Source of the DNA: Solimonas variicoloris DSM 15731
GTDB lineage: Bacteria; Pseudomonadota; Gammaproteobacteria; Nevskiales; Nevskiaceae
DNA: 64,000 nt
Reading direction: 5' to 3'
NCBI RefSeq assembly: GCF_000382285.1
Contig: NZ_KB907929.1
Span: 186,001 to 250,000 of the forward strand
Shown here: positions 46,932 to 56,104 of the stretch, piece after piece
Layout: every line of letters starts with the position of its first letter
How positions within the stretch are numbered: the stretch's first letter is position 1
Translations under genes and position numbers: made by a program
The notes under the pieces: generated by a model
The model's input: only the letters and a program-made list of their open reading frames with translations
Databases searched by the model: none
Told to the model about the DNA's origin: nothing

Positions 46932-47140
46932 GCCGACCCCATCTTGATGGGTTGCGCCACAACGCCTGCGGCCCGCAGCTCACGGGTGACGATGTCGTTG
47001 AAGCTCAGTGTCGGGTTCATTTCGCACAGCATGCCGATCCTGATCCAGAAGGCCGCCTGCGCATTGATTGACCGGCACGATACCGCGCTGGCCTTGCGCA
47101 GTTGGTCATGCAGATCGTCGTCGATGTTCACGATACCCAT
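46928..47140 (-). CDS. ParD-like ribbon-helix-helix protein
   Basis: A 70-residue protein with the start of a ribbon-helix-helix (GIVNIDDDLHDQLRKASAV, then CRSINAQAAFWIRIGML), as in ParD-like antitoxins. No ParE-like toxin is present; the downstream partner is a methionine aminopeptidase that overlaps it by 4 bases. A perfect palindromic operator lies 10 bases before its start, so autoregulation is likely. Confidence 0.8.
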   Translation of the reverse strand: MGIVNIDDDLHDQLRKASAVSCRSINAQAAFWIRIGMLCEMNPTLSFNDIVTRELRAAGVVAQPIKMGSA

Positions 47141-47150
47141 GTGCTTTGAT

Positions 47151-47178
47151 CTATATGAAACATATATGAATCATATAG
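47151..47178 (-). promoter_or_regulatory. Operator/promoter of the ParD-like/map pair
   Basis: CTATATGA (47151-47158) and TCATATAG (47171-47178) are perfect inverted arms around an AT-rich centre that holds the smaller palindrome CATATATG. ATATGAA-like words recur each 11 bases, as for cooperative ribbon-helix-helix binding. The AT-rich block may also contain the -10 element. Confidence 0.6.
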
Positions 47179-47584
47179 TCTGGCTAGCCAATGGTGCAAG
47201 TGAGCTGATGACGTGACTAAAGACGGGGGCATTGATGTCTGGGCCTCCCCGGCCAAGGAAGATGACCGGTCGCGCTGTCGTGCTTTGCATCGAACCCCCT
47301 TCGGGGCTTCGCCCCTGTCGGGCTTCCATCGTTCCCTCGCTTCGCTCGGCTAGCACCTTCGGCCCCGCTTCCTGTTTCTGCCCTACGCTCCGCTTGCGTG
47401 CGGTTTGGCAGACAGGGCGGCCGTTGCCATGTCCAGCAGTTTTCTCCGACCTATCACCTGTCGACGACAGTAGCCCGCGCCCGTGTCGTCGCGTGCTCAT
47501 CGACAACGGTGCACGTGAGTACGCATGCTGCAGGGCCGCGTTCGGATCAGCATCCAGGGCAACCGCCGCAAGTTGGTCTCGCCT
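47179..47584. other. Non-coding region with GC-rich hairpins
   Basis: About 400 bases with no supported gene. It contains short hairpins such as GGGGC-TTC-GCCCC near 47297-47312 and mirrored CGCTTGCG / GCTTCGC words. Similar stretches occur between core genes of related ICEs as I recall them; no function can be read. Confidence 0.3.
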
Positions 47585-48178
47585 TCAGCAGCGATGAATC
47601 GCTTCGAGAACGAAGTCGGCCCGCTCGGCCACACTGGCGCGCGGAAGCAACCTGACTTCGTAGCCGAGTGCCCGGTAGGTTGCATCCAGGTGGGCGTATT
47701 CCGCCTCAGCCTCGGGAAAACCGTGCCGCCGCGCCTCGTCTGCGCAATAGATGTCCGGCCAGGGCGGTGCGAGGAACACGAGCCGCCCATAAGGGCGGGA
47801 TTCGCCCAGACTTTGCGCCAACGGTACCCCGTAGAGTCGTTGAAGCGCTGCAGCGGCGTCGATCAACCCTCGGTCGAAGAAGACCGGACCAGCGTCCCGT
47901 GCCGCGCCTTCGAGATCCATGGCGGCGACGCGCAGCGCCTCCCGCAGAAAGGCCGCCATGTCGGTCCATGGCAAGGCGTTGCCGCCCTGTCGAATCTGCT
48001 CGGCGATGATCCTCCGCCCGGGTTCGGCGACGGTCGCATGACCACGCCGCCGCAGCTCCCCGAGCAAGGTCGACTTGCCGCCGCCGGAGCACCCCGAAAT
48101 GACCACCTGAGATGGCATCGGCGTCATGTCAGGGTTTGCTTCGACCAGCAGACGGTTTGTCAATTCACTTGTCATCAT
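47585..48178 (-). CDS. P-loop NTPase (AAA family)
   Basis: A 197-residue ATPase of the AAA_28 kind with Walker A GCSGGGKSTLL near residue 29 and a Walker-B-like FFDRGLIDAAA. The fold resembles small nucleoside or thiamine-phosphate-type kinases; substrate unknown. The ATG at 48178 overlaps the stop of the MFS gene (ATGA), so the two are co-translated. Confidence 0.75.
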   Translation of the reverse strand: MMTSELTNRLLVEANPDMTPMPSQVVISGCSGGGKSTLLGELRRRGHATVAEPGRRIIAEQIRQGGNALPWTDMAAFLREALRVAAMDLEGAARDAGPVFFDRGLIDAAAALQRLYGVPLAQSLGESRPYGRLVFLAPPWPDIYCADEARRHGFPEAEAEYAHLDATYRALGYEVRLLPRASVAERADFVLEAIHRC

Positions 48179-49386
48179 TGGTTTTGCCGAAGAGACAGGC
48201 CCCACGCAACGGTGGCGCTAAGCATGCCAAAGGCGCAGACCCCGGCCCATCCATGCGCAGTGAAGGCCCACCCGCCTGCAGCAGCGCCGAAGGCCCCGCC
48301 AAGCAGCATCGCGCCCATGAACACGGTGTTCAGCCGGCTGCGCGCACCCGCGTCCAACGCATAGACCATGGTCTGGTTCGCCACCTGGGCTGACTGCACG
48401 GTCACGTCGAGCAAGAAGATGCCGAGGACGAGTGCAGGGATCGATGAGCCACCCAGGTACAGCACGGCAAATGCCGTTGCGGTTCCCACCGCGCCAGCAC
48501 GGACGACTGCGTCATGTCCGCGCCGGTCGGCAAAACGGCCAGCCGCCGGTGCAGCCAACGCGCCGCACACGCCGACCAGCGCGAACAGGCCGGCGGACAC
48601 CGCGCCGAGCTGCAGTGGCGGCCGCTCCAGCCAGAGCGCGAACGTTGCCCAGAAGCCGATCATGCTGGCAAACAGCAGGAACTGGACGGCCACAGCTTGG
48701 CGCAAGGAAGCGTGCTTGCGCACCAAATGCCACATCGACAGCAGCAATCGTCCATAGCCGAGATTGGAGGACGGCGGCACCACCGGCAGCGTCCATGCCA
48801 GCCGAAAGCCCAGTACCAGCATCAGTGCCGCAGAAAAACCGAAGACGGGCCGCCAGCCCCAAAGCTCGGTCATCCAGCCGCTCACCACACGGGCCAGCAG
48901 GATGCCGATCAGGATACCGCCCGTCACCACGCCGAGCACCTGCCCCTTGCGGTGGGAGGGCGCCAGGTGGATGGCCAAGGGAACCAGTTGCTGCGCCACG
49001 GTGGCGCACAAGCCCACGGCGAGGCTCGCCAGTGCCAATTGAACGAAGCCGGAGGACGCGGCTGCCAGCACCAAGGAGAGCACCAGCGCCGCCAGCGTTC
49101 GCATGATGAGTGACTTGCGCTCCAGGCGGTCACCCAGTGGTGCCAGGAACAGCACGCCCAGGGCATTGCCCGCCTGGGTGAGCACGGGCAGCCAGGTCAC
49201 GGTCCCCGCAGAGAGCGCGAACTCCCGGCTCAGTTCGCCGAGAAGCGGCTGGTTGTAGTAGCTGTTGGCCACGGATGCGCCCGCCGCCAAGGCAATGGTC
49301 CACTGCAGATGGGAGGGTAAGGCTGACGTGGCAGGCATCGGTGCGGCACGCGATGCATCGCCGGGGTGACCTGGGATATCGCTCAT
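48175..49386 (-). CDS. MFS transporter
   Basis: A 403-residue, 12-helix major facilitator of the sugar/drug efflux type (YNQPLLGELSREF, then APLGDRLERKSLI as motif A, and the second-half GRFADRRGHD). Substrate unknown. It starts 44 bases after the CoA-transferase gene end and is coupled to the downstream P-loop NTPase. Confidence 0.85.
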   Translation of the reverse strand: MSDIPGHPGDASRAAPMPATSALPSHLQWTIALAAGASVANSYYNQPLLGELSREFALSAGTVTWLPVLTQAGNALGVLFLAPLGDRLERKSLIMRTLAALVLSLVLAAASSGFVQLALASLAVGLCATVAQQLVPLAIHLAPSHRKGQVLGVVTGGILIGILLARVVSGWMTELWGWRPVFGFSAALMLVLGFRLAWTLPVVPPSSNLGYGRLLLSMWHLVRKHASLRQAVAVQFLLFASMIGFWATFALWLERPPLQLGAVSAGLFALVGVCGALAAPAAGRFADRRGHDAVVRAGAVGTATAFAVLYLGGSSIPALVLGIFLLDVTVQSAQVANQTMVYALDAGARSRLNTVFMGAMLLGGAFGAAAGGWAFTAHGWAGVCAFGMLSATVAWGLSLRQNQ

Positions 49387-49430
49387 TCAAGGGGGCCGGC
49401 CATATCAATTCTCGGCTTGCGGACAAGCCA

Positions 49431-50807
49431 TCACCAGTTCGGGCGATCCGTTCCCGGCGGCACTGACGGTCGCGCATAGCCGGCCGGTGTTCGCGCCAGT
49501 TGCGCGCTGGGCCGCACGGCGCGCAGCAGGCCGAAGCCGGAGATTTCGTCGGCGAGCCAGGGGCTGAGGTCCGGCCTGCCGGCCCGCAGGCCCTCTTCGA
49601 TGCGCCCCAGCCCGCGCAGCCAGTGCCCGGTCTGCGCCAGCGACACCTGCACGTGCCAGCTTCCCCCTTCGCGCGACTGTTGCCACAGCGCGGCGGCGGC
49701 GCCGAAAGCCATCAGGAAGCCGCTGGCCTGGTCGAGGATCTGCATCGGCAGCGCGCGCGGCTTGCCGTCGCCCGCCGCCTCGCCCTCGGCGTGGTTGAAA
49801 CCCATCGCCGTCTGCACCAACGAATCGAAACCGCGCCGACCGGCCCAGGGCCCTTGCGTGCCGTAGGCGGTAAGCGACACGGCGACGATGCCGGGCCGGC
49901 GCGCGGCCAGGGCCTCAGGCGAGAAGCCGAGCGCGGCCAGGCCGCCGGGCCGGTACCCCTGCGAGAACACGTGGGCGTCTTCCACTAGCCGCCACAGCGC
50001 TTCGCGCCCGGCCTGGCTGCGCAGGTCGATGTGTGCCGAGCGCTTGCCGCGGCTGGTTTCGGCAATAGCGGCGATGTTGGGTAGGTTCGGTGAGTTGACC
50101 AGCATCACGTCCGCGCCGAACGACGCCATCGCCCGCCCACCGACGGGACCGGCCAGGATGCGCGTGAGGTCGAGTACGCGCAGGCCGGCGAGCGGCCGTT
50201 CATCGGCCGCCAGGGGCGGCAGTGTGCGCGGCGGCGCATCGGCGATCCGGGTGATCGTCATCAGCGGTTGCGCTGCCACGGCTTGGCCCTGGGGCGTGGC
50301 ATCCCACTCGGCGAAGCTGCGCAACGCCGTGGCCACCAGTGCGTGGTCGGCCGCGGCCTGCTCGAAGTCCAGCGCCTTCCAACCCCGCAGGGCCTGCTCG
50401 GCGTCGGCGCGTGTGGCAGTTGCCGGGCCCAGGCCCAGCAGGCGCAGCGCGCCATCGCGGTGGTGCGGGAAGTTGGTGTGGACACGCACGTGACCATCGG
50501 CGCAGCGGTACAGGCCGGCGAACGGGTCCCACAGCTCAGGCTCCTGTCCGTCGAGCGTGAACCAGCCGGTGCATTCGGCGGCGGCGTGGGCCATGTCCAC
50601 GGCGACACGCTGGCGCGGAACACCCCGCTCATGACCCAGTTCGCAGGCGGCGAGCGCGGCCGCGGCAATGCTGGCCTGCGCGGCGGTGCCGACGGCGAAG
50701 GACGAGGGAAACACCGGGTCGCTGCCCGTCAGCGCGATCCCGGCCAGCGCCTGCGGCGGCAGCCCGCCCAGCGACCAGAGCGCGGTCAGTGCATCGAGTG
50801 GATTCAT
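49431..50807 (-). CDS. Family III CoA-transferase (CaiB/BaiF)
   Basis: A 458-residue protein with the CaiB/BaiF core in its C-terminal half (LAGLRVLDLTRILAGPVGGR, ADVMLVNSPNLPN, KRSAHIDLRSQAGREAL). These enzymes move CoA between carboxylic acids. It is longer than the usual 400 residues, with a preceding domain that resembles a degenerate second copy. The expected catalytic Asp could not be fixed by eye. It may serve carboxylic acids handled by the adjacent exporters. Confidence 0.8.
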   Translation of the reverse strand: MNPLDALTALWSLGGLPPQALAGIALTGSDPVFPSSFAVGTAAQASIAAAALAACELGHERGVPRQRVAVDMAHAAAECTGWFTLDGQEPELWDPFAGLYRCADGHVRVHTNFPHHRDGALRLLGLGPATATRADAEQALRGWKALDFEQAAADHALVATALRSFAEWDATPQGQAVAAQPLMTITRIADAPPRTLPPLAADERPLAGLRVLDLTRILAGPVGGRAMASFGADVMLVNSPNLPNIAAIAETSRGKRSAHIDLRSQAGREALWRLVEDAHVFSQGYRPGGLAALGFSPEALAARRPGIVAVSLTAYGTQGPWAGRRGFDSLVQTAMGFNHAEGEAAGDGKPRALPMQILDQASGFLMAFGAAAALWQQSREGGSWHVQVSLAQTGHWLRGLGRIEEGLRAGRPDLSPWLADEISGFGLLRAVRPSAQLARTPAGYARPSVPPGTDRPNW

Positions 50808-51021
50808 CGTATGGACTCCTCACAGAAAGTTCGCCAACTGAATCGATACGCCACCCCGTCGGTCGAGTCGGGTTGGCAGATCCAGGCGGGTGGCAGGGTC
50901 GGCGCCGCGTCGTCCGAAAACGCAGCGGAGCGCGGAAAGCAGCATCGCCCGCCATCGACGATGCAGGGGAGCGCCGTACTAGCACAGGCGTAGGCGTCGC
51001 GCGCCCGCTGCAAGCGATCCA

Positions 51022-51780
51022 TCATGCGCCCGCCTTCAGCCCGAAGTACGCCGCGAGCGTCAGGCCGGTCGCCACGATCGTCCAACGCAGGGCCAGCGGC
51101 GGAATCCAGCGCGCCAACCGCGCGCCGGCATAGCCCCCCACGATCGCGCCCAGCAGGACCGCACTGCCTTGCGCCCAGGCGATGGACCCGGTAGCGACGA
51201 AGAGCATCACCGCAGCACTGGTCACGACGGTAGCCATCGCATTCTTGACGGCGTTCGCCTCCTGGACATCGCGCACACCCAGCAAGGTCAGGATCGCCAT
51301 CAGCATGATGCCCAGGCCGGCGCCGAAGTAGCCGCCATAGAGTGCGGTCAGGAACTCCGCCCCCGCCGCCACCAGGTGCGGCACCTGACCGCGAGCATGC
51401 CGCTCGATAGCCTGGCGCAGCCAGGGTCCCAGGGCGAACAGAACGGTCGCGACGAGGATCAGCCACGGCACCAGACGGCTGAACTGTGCATCTCCGGTGA
51501 ACACCAACAGTGTGGCGCCCACCAGCGAACCGGCACCGACCACGGGCAGGCTGCGCCGCAACGCGGCGCGGTGGCGCCCGAGCTCGCTGCGATAGCCGAG
51601 CAGGCTGCTCGCATGCCCCGGCCATATCGACACCGCGCTGGTGGCGTTGGCCACCACGGGTGGTACGCCGGCAGCCAGCAGCGCGGGAAAGGTGAAGAAT
51701 GTGCCGCCGCCGGCCACCGCATTGCAGATGCCGCCGATCATGCCGGCGCCGGCCAGCAGCAGGAAGGTTCCGATGTCCAT
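51022..51780 (-). CDS. TSUP family transporter (TauE/SafE)
   Basis: A 252-residue membrane protein with about eight helices and the two-repeat TSUP pattern (GGICNAVAGGGTFFTFPALLAA at the start, ALYGGYFGAGLGIMLMAIL in the second half). The family exports sulfite or sulfur-containing organic anions. It follows LysE by 12 bases. Confidence 0.85.
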   Translation of the reverse strand: MDIGTFLLLAGAGMIGGICNAVAGGGTFFTFPALLAAGVPPVVANATSAVSIWPGHASSLLGYRSELGRHRAALRRSLPVVGAGSLVGATLLVFTGDAQFSRLVPWLILVATVLFALGPWLRQAIERHARGQVPHLVAAGAEFLTALYGGYFGAGLGIMLMAILTLLGVRDVQEANAVKNAMATVVTSAAVMLFVATGSIAWAQGSAVLLGAIVGGYAGARLARWIPPLALRWTIVATGLTLAAYFGLKAGA

Positions 51781-51792
51781 GCCGCTCGCGCC

Positions 51793-52428
51793 TCAGCTCG
51801 TCGGCCTGGACAGGGCCAGACGCAGGCCAAACCCCATCAGCGCCAGGCCGGTGAGCGCATCGAGCGAGCGCATCACCGTGGGCCGGCGCAGCCAGCGTGC
51901 CAGGCTCCGCGTGGCCAGCACCAGTGCGGCGAACCAGAGCAGTCCCATCGCGGCGTGGATGCCGGCCAACAGCACGCTGAACCCGACCACCGGCACATCG
52001 GCGGGAACGAACTGTGGCAGGAGGCTCACGTAGAACACCCCGACCTTGGGATTGAGCAGATTCGTCAGCAGACCGCGCAGGAACCAGCGCTCGCCACGCA
52101 CGAGCGGCGGATCATCTGCGGGCAGCGTCGGCCGGCTCTTGAGCGCGCCAGAGATCAGCTTCCAGCCGAGCCAGAGCAGATAGGCCGCGCCCGCGATCTG
52201 CAGCAGGGTGTAGGCGAGTCGGGAGACCGCGAGCACCGCGCCGAGCCCGAGGGCCGCGATCAGCCCCCAGATCAGCACGCCGGTCACGATGCCGCCGCCC
52301 GCCCTCATCGCCTTGCGCCCCCCTTCCACAGCGGCCGTGCGAAGTACCAGCGCCGTGTCCAGGCCGGGGGTCAATGTGAGCAGCAGCGCCGTCAGCGTGA
52401 AGCCCAGGATCGCAGTCGATGCATCCAT
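51793..52428 (-). CDS. LysE-family amino-acid exporter
   Basis: A 211-residue, six-helix exporter (TLTPGLDTALVLRTAAVEGG, then LISGALKSRP and LTNLLNPKVGVFYVSLLPQF). RhtB/LysE proteins export basic amino acids, homoserine, threonine and similar. Member of the RBBP9-DUF1737-LysE-TSUP operon. Confidence 0.88.
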   Translation of the reverse strand: MDASTAILGFTLTALLLTLTPGLDTALVLRTAAVEGGRKAMRAGGGIVTGVLIWGLIAALGLGAVLAVSRLAYTLLQIAGAAYLLWLGWKLISGALKSRPTLPADDPPLVRGERWFLRGLLTNLLNPKVGVFYVSLLPQFVPADVPVVGFSVLLAGIHAAMGLLWFAALVLATRSLARWLRRPTVMRSLDALTGLALMGFGLRLALSRPTS

Positions 52429-52441
52429 TAGGGGATCTCCG

Positions 52442-52648
52442 TCAGAGCACAGACAAGTCCAGTGACTCGCTGTACGTCGTCGATTCGATGGTCTTGACGA
52501 TGGCCTGGCCGCAGATCACTGCGCCACGCGCCGCGTCGTAGGTCAGGCTCGGCTCGCCATACAGCTCCCAGCCGCTGTTCAGGGCCGCGGTGACGCGGTG
52601 GCAGAACGCCGCGTCGTCGATGCCGGTCAGGTAGCGATACGCGCGCAT
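52442..52648 (-). CDS. DUF1737 protein
   Basis: A 68-residue protein (MRAYRYLTGIDDAAFCHRV, GWELYGEPSLTYD) of the DUF1737 family, which has no known function. It starts 2 bases after the hydrolase stop and ends 13 bases before the LysE start, so it belongs to the same operon. Confidence 0.8.
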   Translation of the reverse strand: MRAYRYLTGIDDAAFCHRVTAALNSGWELYGEPSLTYDAARGAVICGQAIVKTIESTTYSESLDLSVL

Positions 52649-52650
52649 GC

Positions 52651-53262
52651 TCACGCTCCCGGTCGATTCGATGCCGGCATCTGGACGCGCAGCCCCGCTC
52701 CGAATGCCTGCAGCAGATGCCAGCCAGTGTCCCAGTCGCCCACGCCGCTGGCGGCATTGATATGCCCGAGGGCGCCGACTTCCACGCATCCCGCTGCCCA
52801 ACCCATGGCCATGCGCCGGGCGTGCTCCGGCGAGCCATAGGGGTCGTCGCTGCTGGCGACCACCAGTGCGGGAAACGGCAGGGGTTCGGTCGGTGGCGGG
52901 CCGAACTCGCTCGCCTCGCCCGGAAACGCCGGTGCGCCGGGGTCAGGGACGGCAACGAGGAAGGCACCCCGGACCTGGGCGATCCGATGCTGGATGTCTT
53001 CTCCGATTCCCGGCCGCGATGCCCAGTGCGCGACGAGCAGGCACGAAAGGCTGTGTGCGACCAGGACGACGGGCGCACCGCACTCGTCGATGGCCGCATC
53101 GAGTGCCTGCAGCCAGTCGGCCAGGTCCGGCCTGTCCCAGTCGGCAGGCTGGAATCGCCGGCCATGCTCCTGGCGCGACGCCCACCGCGTCTGCCAATGC
53201 TCCGGCCCGGAATTGCCGATACCGGGAAGCATCAAGAGGCGAACGGTCTGAAGGTGGCTCAT
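52651..53262 (-). CDS. RBBP9/YdeN-type alpha/beta hydrolase
   Basis: A 203-residue serine hydrolase of the RBBP9/YdeN family (LPGIGNSGPEHWQTRW near the start). The nucleophile is Ser71 (LVAHSLSCLL), acid Asp in VASSDDPYGS and His in LGHINAASG. Substrate unknown. First gene of the operon with DUF1737, LysE and TSUP, divergent from a second LysE gene. Confidence 0.87.
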   Translation of the reverse strand: MSHLQTVRLLMLPGIGNSGPEHWQTRWASRQEHGRRFQPADWDRPDLADWLQALDAAIDECGAPVVLVAHSLSCLLVAHWASRPGIGEDIQHRIAQVRGAFLVAVPDPGAPAFPGEASEFGPPPTEPLPFPALVVASSDDPYGSPEHARRMAMGWAAGCVEVGALGHINAASGVGDWDTGWHLLQAFGAGLRVQMPASNRPGA

Positions 53263-53447
53263 GGTGGCGTGCGCGGATATCCGGGGTGAGGTTGTCTGGC
53301 TGGAAACCTTAAGACCGATGCGTCGAATTGCCGAGTGAGAAGGTCTCAGCAAACGTCGAGAAAAGCTCAATGGTCCGCTCGAATGGCCTTGGCTATCGTC
53401 GAAGTGCACTTCCTTCACAACCGACGAAGAAGCCCCCCGAGTTCGCC

Positions 53448-54107
53448 ATGTCCGATATCCCGCTCCTGATTTCCTACGTCCTGGCGGCCTGGCTGTCCAT
53501 CCTTACGCCCGGCCCGGCCATCCTGCTGGCGATGCGCAATGGCGCTCGCCAGGGCGTGGTCGCGAGCCTGTGGTCGACGCTGGGGAACATGTTGGGGTTG
53601 CTCGTGGTTTCCGCGGCAGCCGCGTGGGGCGTCGGCCTGTTCCTGCTTGCCTCCGCCCACGCGATGACCGCACTGCGGCTGGCCGGCGCCGCCTACCTGG
53701 CGTACCTCGGTCTTCGCCTGCTTGTGCAGGGCAGACACACACGGCCGCCGGACGCCGGTGCCCATGACGCAGGGCCGGTGCAGGCCTTCGCGCTGGCAAA
53801 GGAAGGATTCCTGGTGGCGACATCCAATCCGAAGTCGATCCTTTTCTTCACCGCTTTCTTCCCCCAGTTCATCCGGGCCGACCAGGCGCTCATCCCTCAG
53901 TTCATGGGCCTGACCGCGATCTTCGTGATCCTCAGCGGCGCCACCTTGACCGGCTATGCCGCCATTGCAAGCCGCGTGCGGGGAGCATTGGGCACTTCCG
54001 TCTGGCGCCAGCGCTGCACGCGCTTGGCGGGGATCGGCTTCCTCGGATTCGCCGCATGGATTCTTTTGTGGAGACCGTCGAGCGGCGCCAAGGCCCTGGC
54101 CGCGTGA
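53448..54107 (+). CDS. LysE-family amino-acid exporter, second copy
   Basis: A 219-residue six-helix exporter (SILTPGPAILLAMRNGARQG, LVATSNPKSILFFTAFFPQF). It is a different subgroup from the LysE at 51793. The frame opens earlier, but the ATG at 53448 gives the standard N-terminus. phzF follows 61 bases later on the same strand. Confidence 0.88.
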   Translation: MSDIPLLISYVLAAWLSILTPGPAILLAMRNGARQGVVASLWSTLGNMLGLLVVSAAAAWGVGLFLLASAHAMTALRLAGAAYLAYLGLRLLVQGRHTRPPDAGAHDAGPVQAFALAKEGFLVATSNPKSILFFTAFFPQFIRADQALIPQFMGLTAIFVILSGATLTGYAAIASRVRGALGTSVWRQRCTRLAGIGFLGFAAWILLWRPSSGAKALAA

Positions 54108-54168
54108 TTCGTCCCCGGCCACGCGCACGCAACCGAGCACAGGCGGTGCGACCGAACCTGGAGAAGCA

Positions 54169-55056
54169 ATGAACAAATCCTTCCTGCAAGTCGATGTGTT
54201 CACGAGCCAGCCGCTCAGGGGCAACCCGGCTGCCGTCGTGTTCGATGCCGACGACCTCGATGCGCGGACCATGCAGCGGATCGCGCGCGAGATGAACCTA
54301 TCCGAGACGGTCTTCGTGCTGGCCCCGGAATCGCCCGATACCGACTATCGGGTGCGCATCTTCACGCCCTCCAGCGAGCTGCCGTTCGCCGGGCACCCCA
54401 CCATCGCCACTGCGAGCGCAGTGCGTGCGCACCGTGGCGACCTGGCCGATGCAAGTCTGTTGCGGCAGGCCTGCGGCATCGGCATCGTGCCTGTCGAAGT
54501 CGTTCCGACCGAGGGCCCGCCGATCTACTGGATGACCCAGGCCAGCCCGCAGTTCCGCAACACGGCCATCGGTCCTGGGGAAATGTCGGCCCTGCTGGGC
54601 TGCGATGCGAACATGCTGGCCGCGATGCCGGTGGAAGTCGTCTCCACCGGCATCCCGTGGCTGATCGCCGAGCTGCGCAGCGTCGCCGCCCTGGCATCGC
54701 TGCGTCCCGACCTGCCTCGCATCGCCGAACGCTGCCGCGCATCGGGTGCCGTCGGCGTGACCGTCTTTGCCGAGCACGAGGCCGACGCGCCGGTACGCTT
54801 GCGCCTGCGCACGTTCGCGCCAGGCGAAGGCGTGGCCGAGGACCCCGTCTGCGGGTCTGGAAACGGGTGTGTCGCGGCATTCCTGGCAAGGCACCGGCAC
54901 GCATCGGCGCTCCAGGGTGGCTACCTTGCGGAGCAAGGCATCGAGATGGGACGCGATGGCCTGATCCACGTCGAATGGACCCGAAACGGCGACGAACTGA
55001 CGGTGCGCGTCGGCGGCCAGGCCGTGGCCGTCGCCAGCGGCACCCTGCATCTGTAG
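54169..55056 (+). CDS. PhzF-family isomerase-like protein
   Basis: A 295-residue protein of the PhzF/YddE fold with the catalytic Glu46 (EMNLSETVFV) and RIFTPSSELPFAGHPTIATA plus EDPVCGSGNGCVAAF. Most such proteins outside phenazine clusters have unknown isomerase or epimerase roles. There are no phz biosynthetic genes here, so a phenazine role is unlikely. Confidence 0.88.
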   Translation: MNKSFLQVDVFTSQPLRGNPAAVVFDADDLDARTMQRIAREMNLSETVFVLAPESPDTDYRVRIFTPSSELPFAGHPTIATASAVRAHRGDLADASLLRQACGIGIVPVEVVPTEGPPIYWMTQASPQFRNTAIGPGEMSALLGCDANMLAAMPVEVVSTGIPWLIAELRSVAALASLRPDLPRIAERCRASGAVGVTVFAEHEADAPVRLRLRTFAPGEGVAEDPVCGSGNGCVAAFLARHRHASALQGGYLAEQGIEMGRDGLIHVEWTRNGDELTVRVGGQAVAVASGTLHL

Positions 55057-55158
55057 ACGCGGCGGCACGTTCAGCTGCTCGGTCGCCCATGGCTGTCATG
55101 GCGCCTGCGCGGCGTCCCCGACGAAGGCCTGCGCCGCGACGAACGTGGTTGCGCAGGG

Positions 55159-56067
55159 CTAGATCGAATCGACGGCGGGACTGTCGTCGCGCGAGAGCAT
55201 GGCGCGTTCGATGAAGTGCTGCAGTGGTTCCGAAGGCTCGCTGTCCGGCCGCAACAGGTAGGTGGTCATGCACGCCGACGGGTCCGACAGGGGCCGCGCG
55301 ATGATCTCGGGATGGCGACAGACCGAGATCTGCGCCGCCGTGGCGAGACCCAGTCCGTAGCCCGCAGCCACCAGCGTCAGCATCAATTCCAGTGTCGCGA
55401 CCCGCTCGGCAATCCGGGGCTGGATGGCGGCCGTCCGGAGCAGTCGTTTGATCTGCCGGTACGCACCCTCGCATGCTTCGGGGTGGCACTTGATCAGGGG
55501 ATAGCGCAGCAGTTCATCCAGAGGGACCTGCCTGAAGGCCAGCAAAGGATGGCGCGTCGGAATGGCCACCAGGATGGGATCGGACCAGACCGCCTCGCAC
55601 AGGATGCCCTCTCCAGCCTCGTCGGACTGCGCAAACCCGGCATCGAAAGTGTCGTCGCGCAACCCGCGCACTTGTGACGCGAGCGGCGTCTCGAACAGGC
55701 GGATTTCCACATCGGGCTCCTCCTCCCGACACAGGGCCAGGAGTGCCGCGAGGCGTGTCTGCGCGATACCGTCCGACAGCGCGAGGCGCAGCATGCCGCG
55801 ATAGCCCGTGGCGGCGGCCCGGACGTTGGTTCGTGCCTGTTCCAGCACCGCGAACACGCGGCGGGCATCTTCCAGCAGCACCTGGCCCGCCCAGGTGAGC
55901 TGGGTGCCGCGCCGATTGCGCTCGAACAGCGTGGCCCCGAGGTCGGACTCCAGCTCCCGGATGGTGCGCGACAGCGGAGACTGCTCGATATGGAGCCGCA
56001 CCGCCGCACGCGTGAAGTGCAGTTCCTCGGCCACTGCCACGAAACAGCGCAAGTGTCGCAGCTCCAT
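55159..56067 (-). CDS. LysR-family transcriptional regulator
   Basis: A complete 302-residue regulator. The winged helix-turn-helix is at 1-60 (ELRHLRCFVAVAEELHFTRA, RLHIEQSPLSRTIRELE), and the effector domain follows from about 90. The effector domain resembles the HTH-less LysR fragment at 31192. Convergent with phzF. Its targets may be the pdxY operon on the same strand or the LysE-phzF pair. Confidence 0.9.
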   Translation of the reverse strand: MELRHLRCFVAVAEELHFTRAAVRLHIEQSPLSRTIRELESDLGATLFERNRRGTQLTWAGQVLLEDARRVFAVLEQARTNVRAAATGYRGMLRLALSDGIAQTRLAALLALCREEEPDVEIRLFETPLASQVRGLRDDTFDAGFAQSDEAGEGILCEAVWSDPILVAIPTRHPLLAFRQVPLDELLRYPLIKCHPEACEGAYRQIKRLLRTAAIQPRIAERVATLELMLTLVAAGYGLGLATAAQISVCRHPEIIARPLSDPSACMTTYLLRPDSEPSEPLQHFIERAMLSRDDSPAVDSI

Positions 56068-56104
56068 CGCGCCACCTACGCGTACGTGAGGCCGGGAGCT
56101 TGAT

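Noticed and set aside
47171..47506. 111-codon minus-strand frame upstream of the ParD-like gene
   Set aside because: Low-complexity translation, and its 3' end runs through the AT-rich operator of the ParD-like gene; no ribosome site or family match.
54169..55056. Phenazine biosynthesis
   Set aside because: A lone PhzF-like gene without phzA/B/C/D/E/G; the family is broad.
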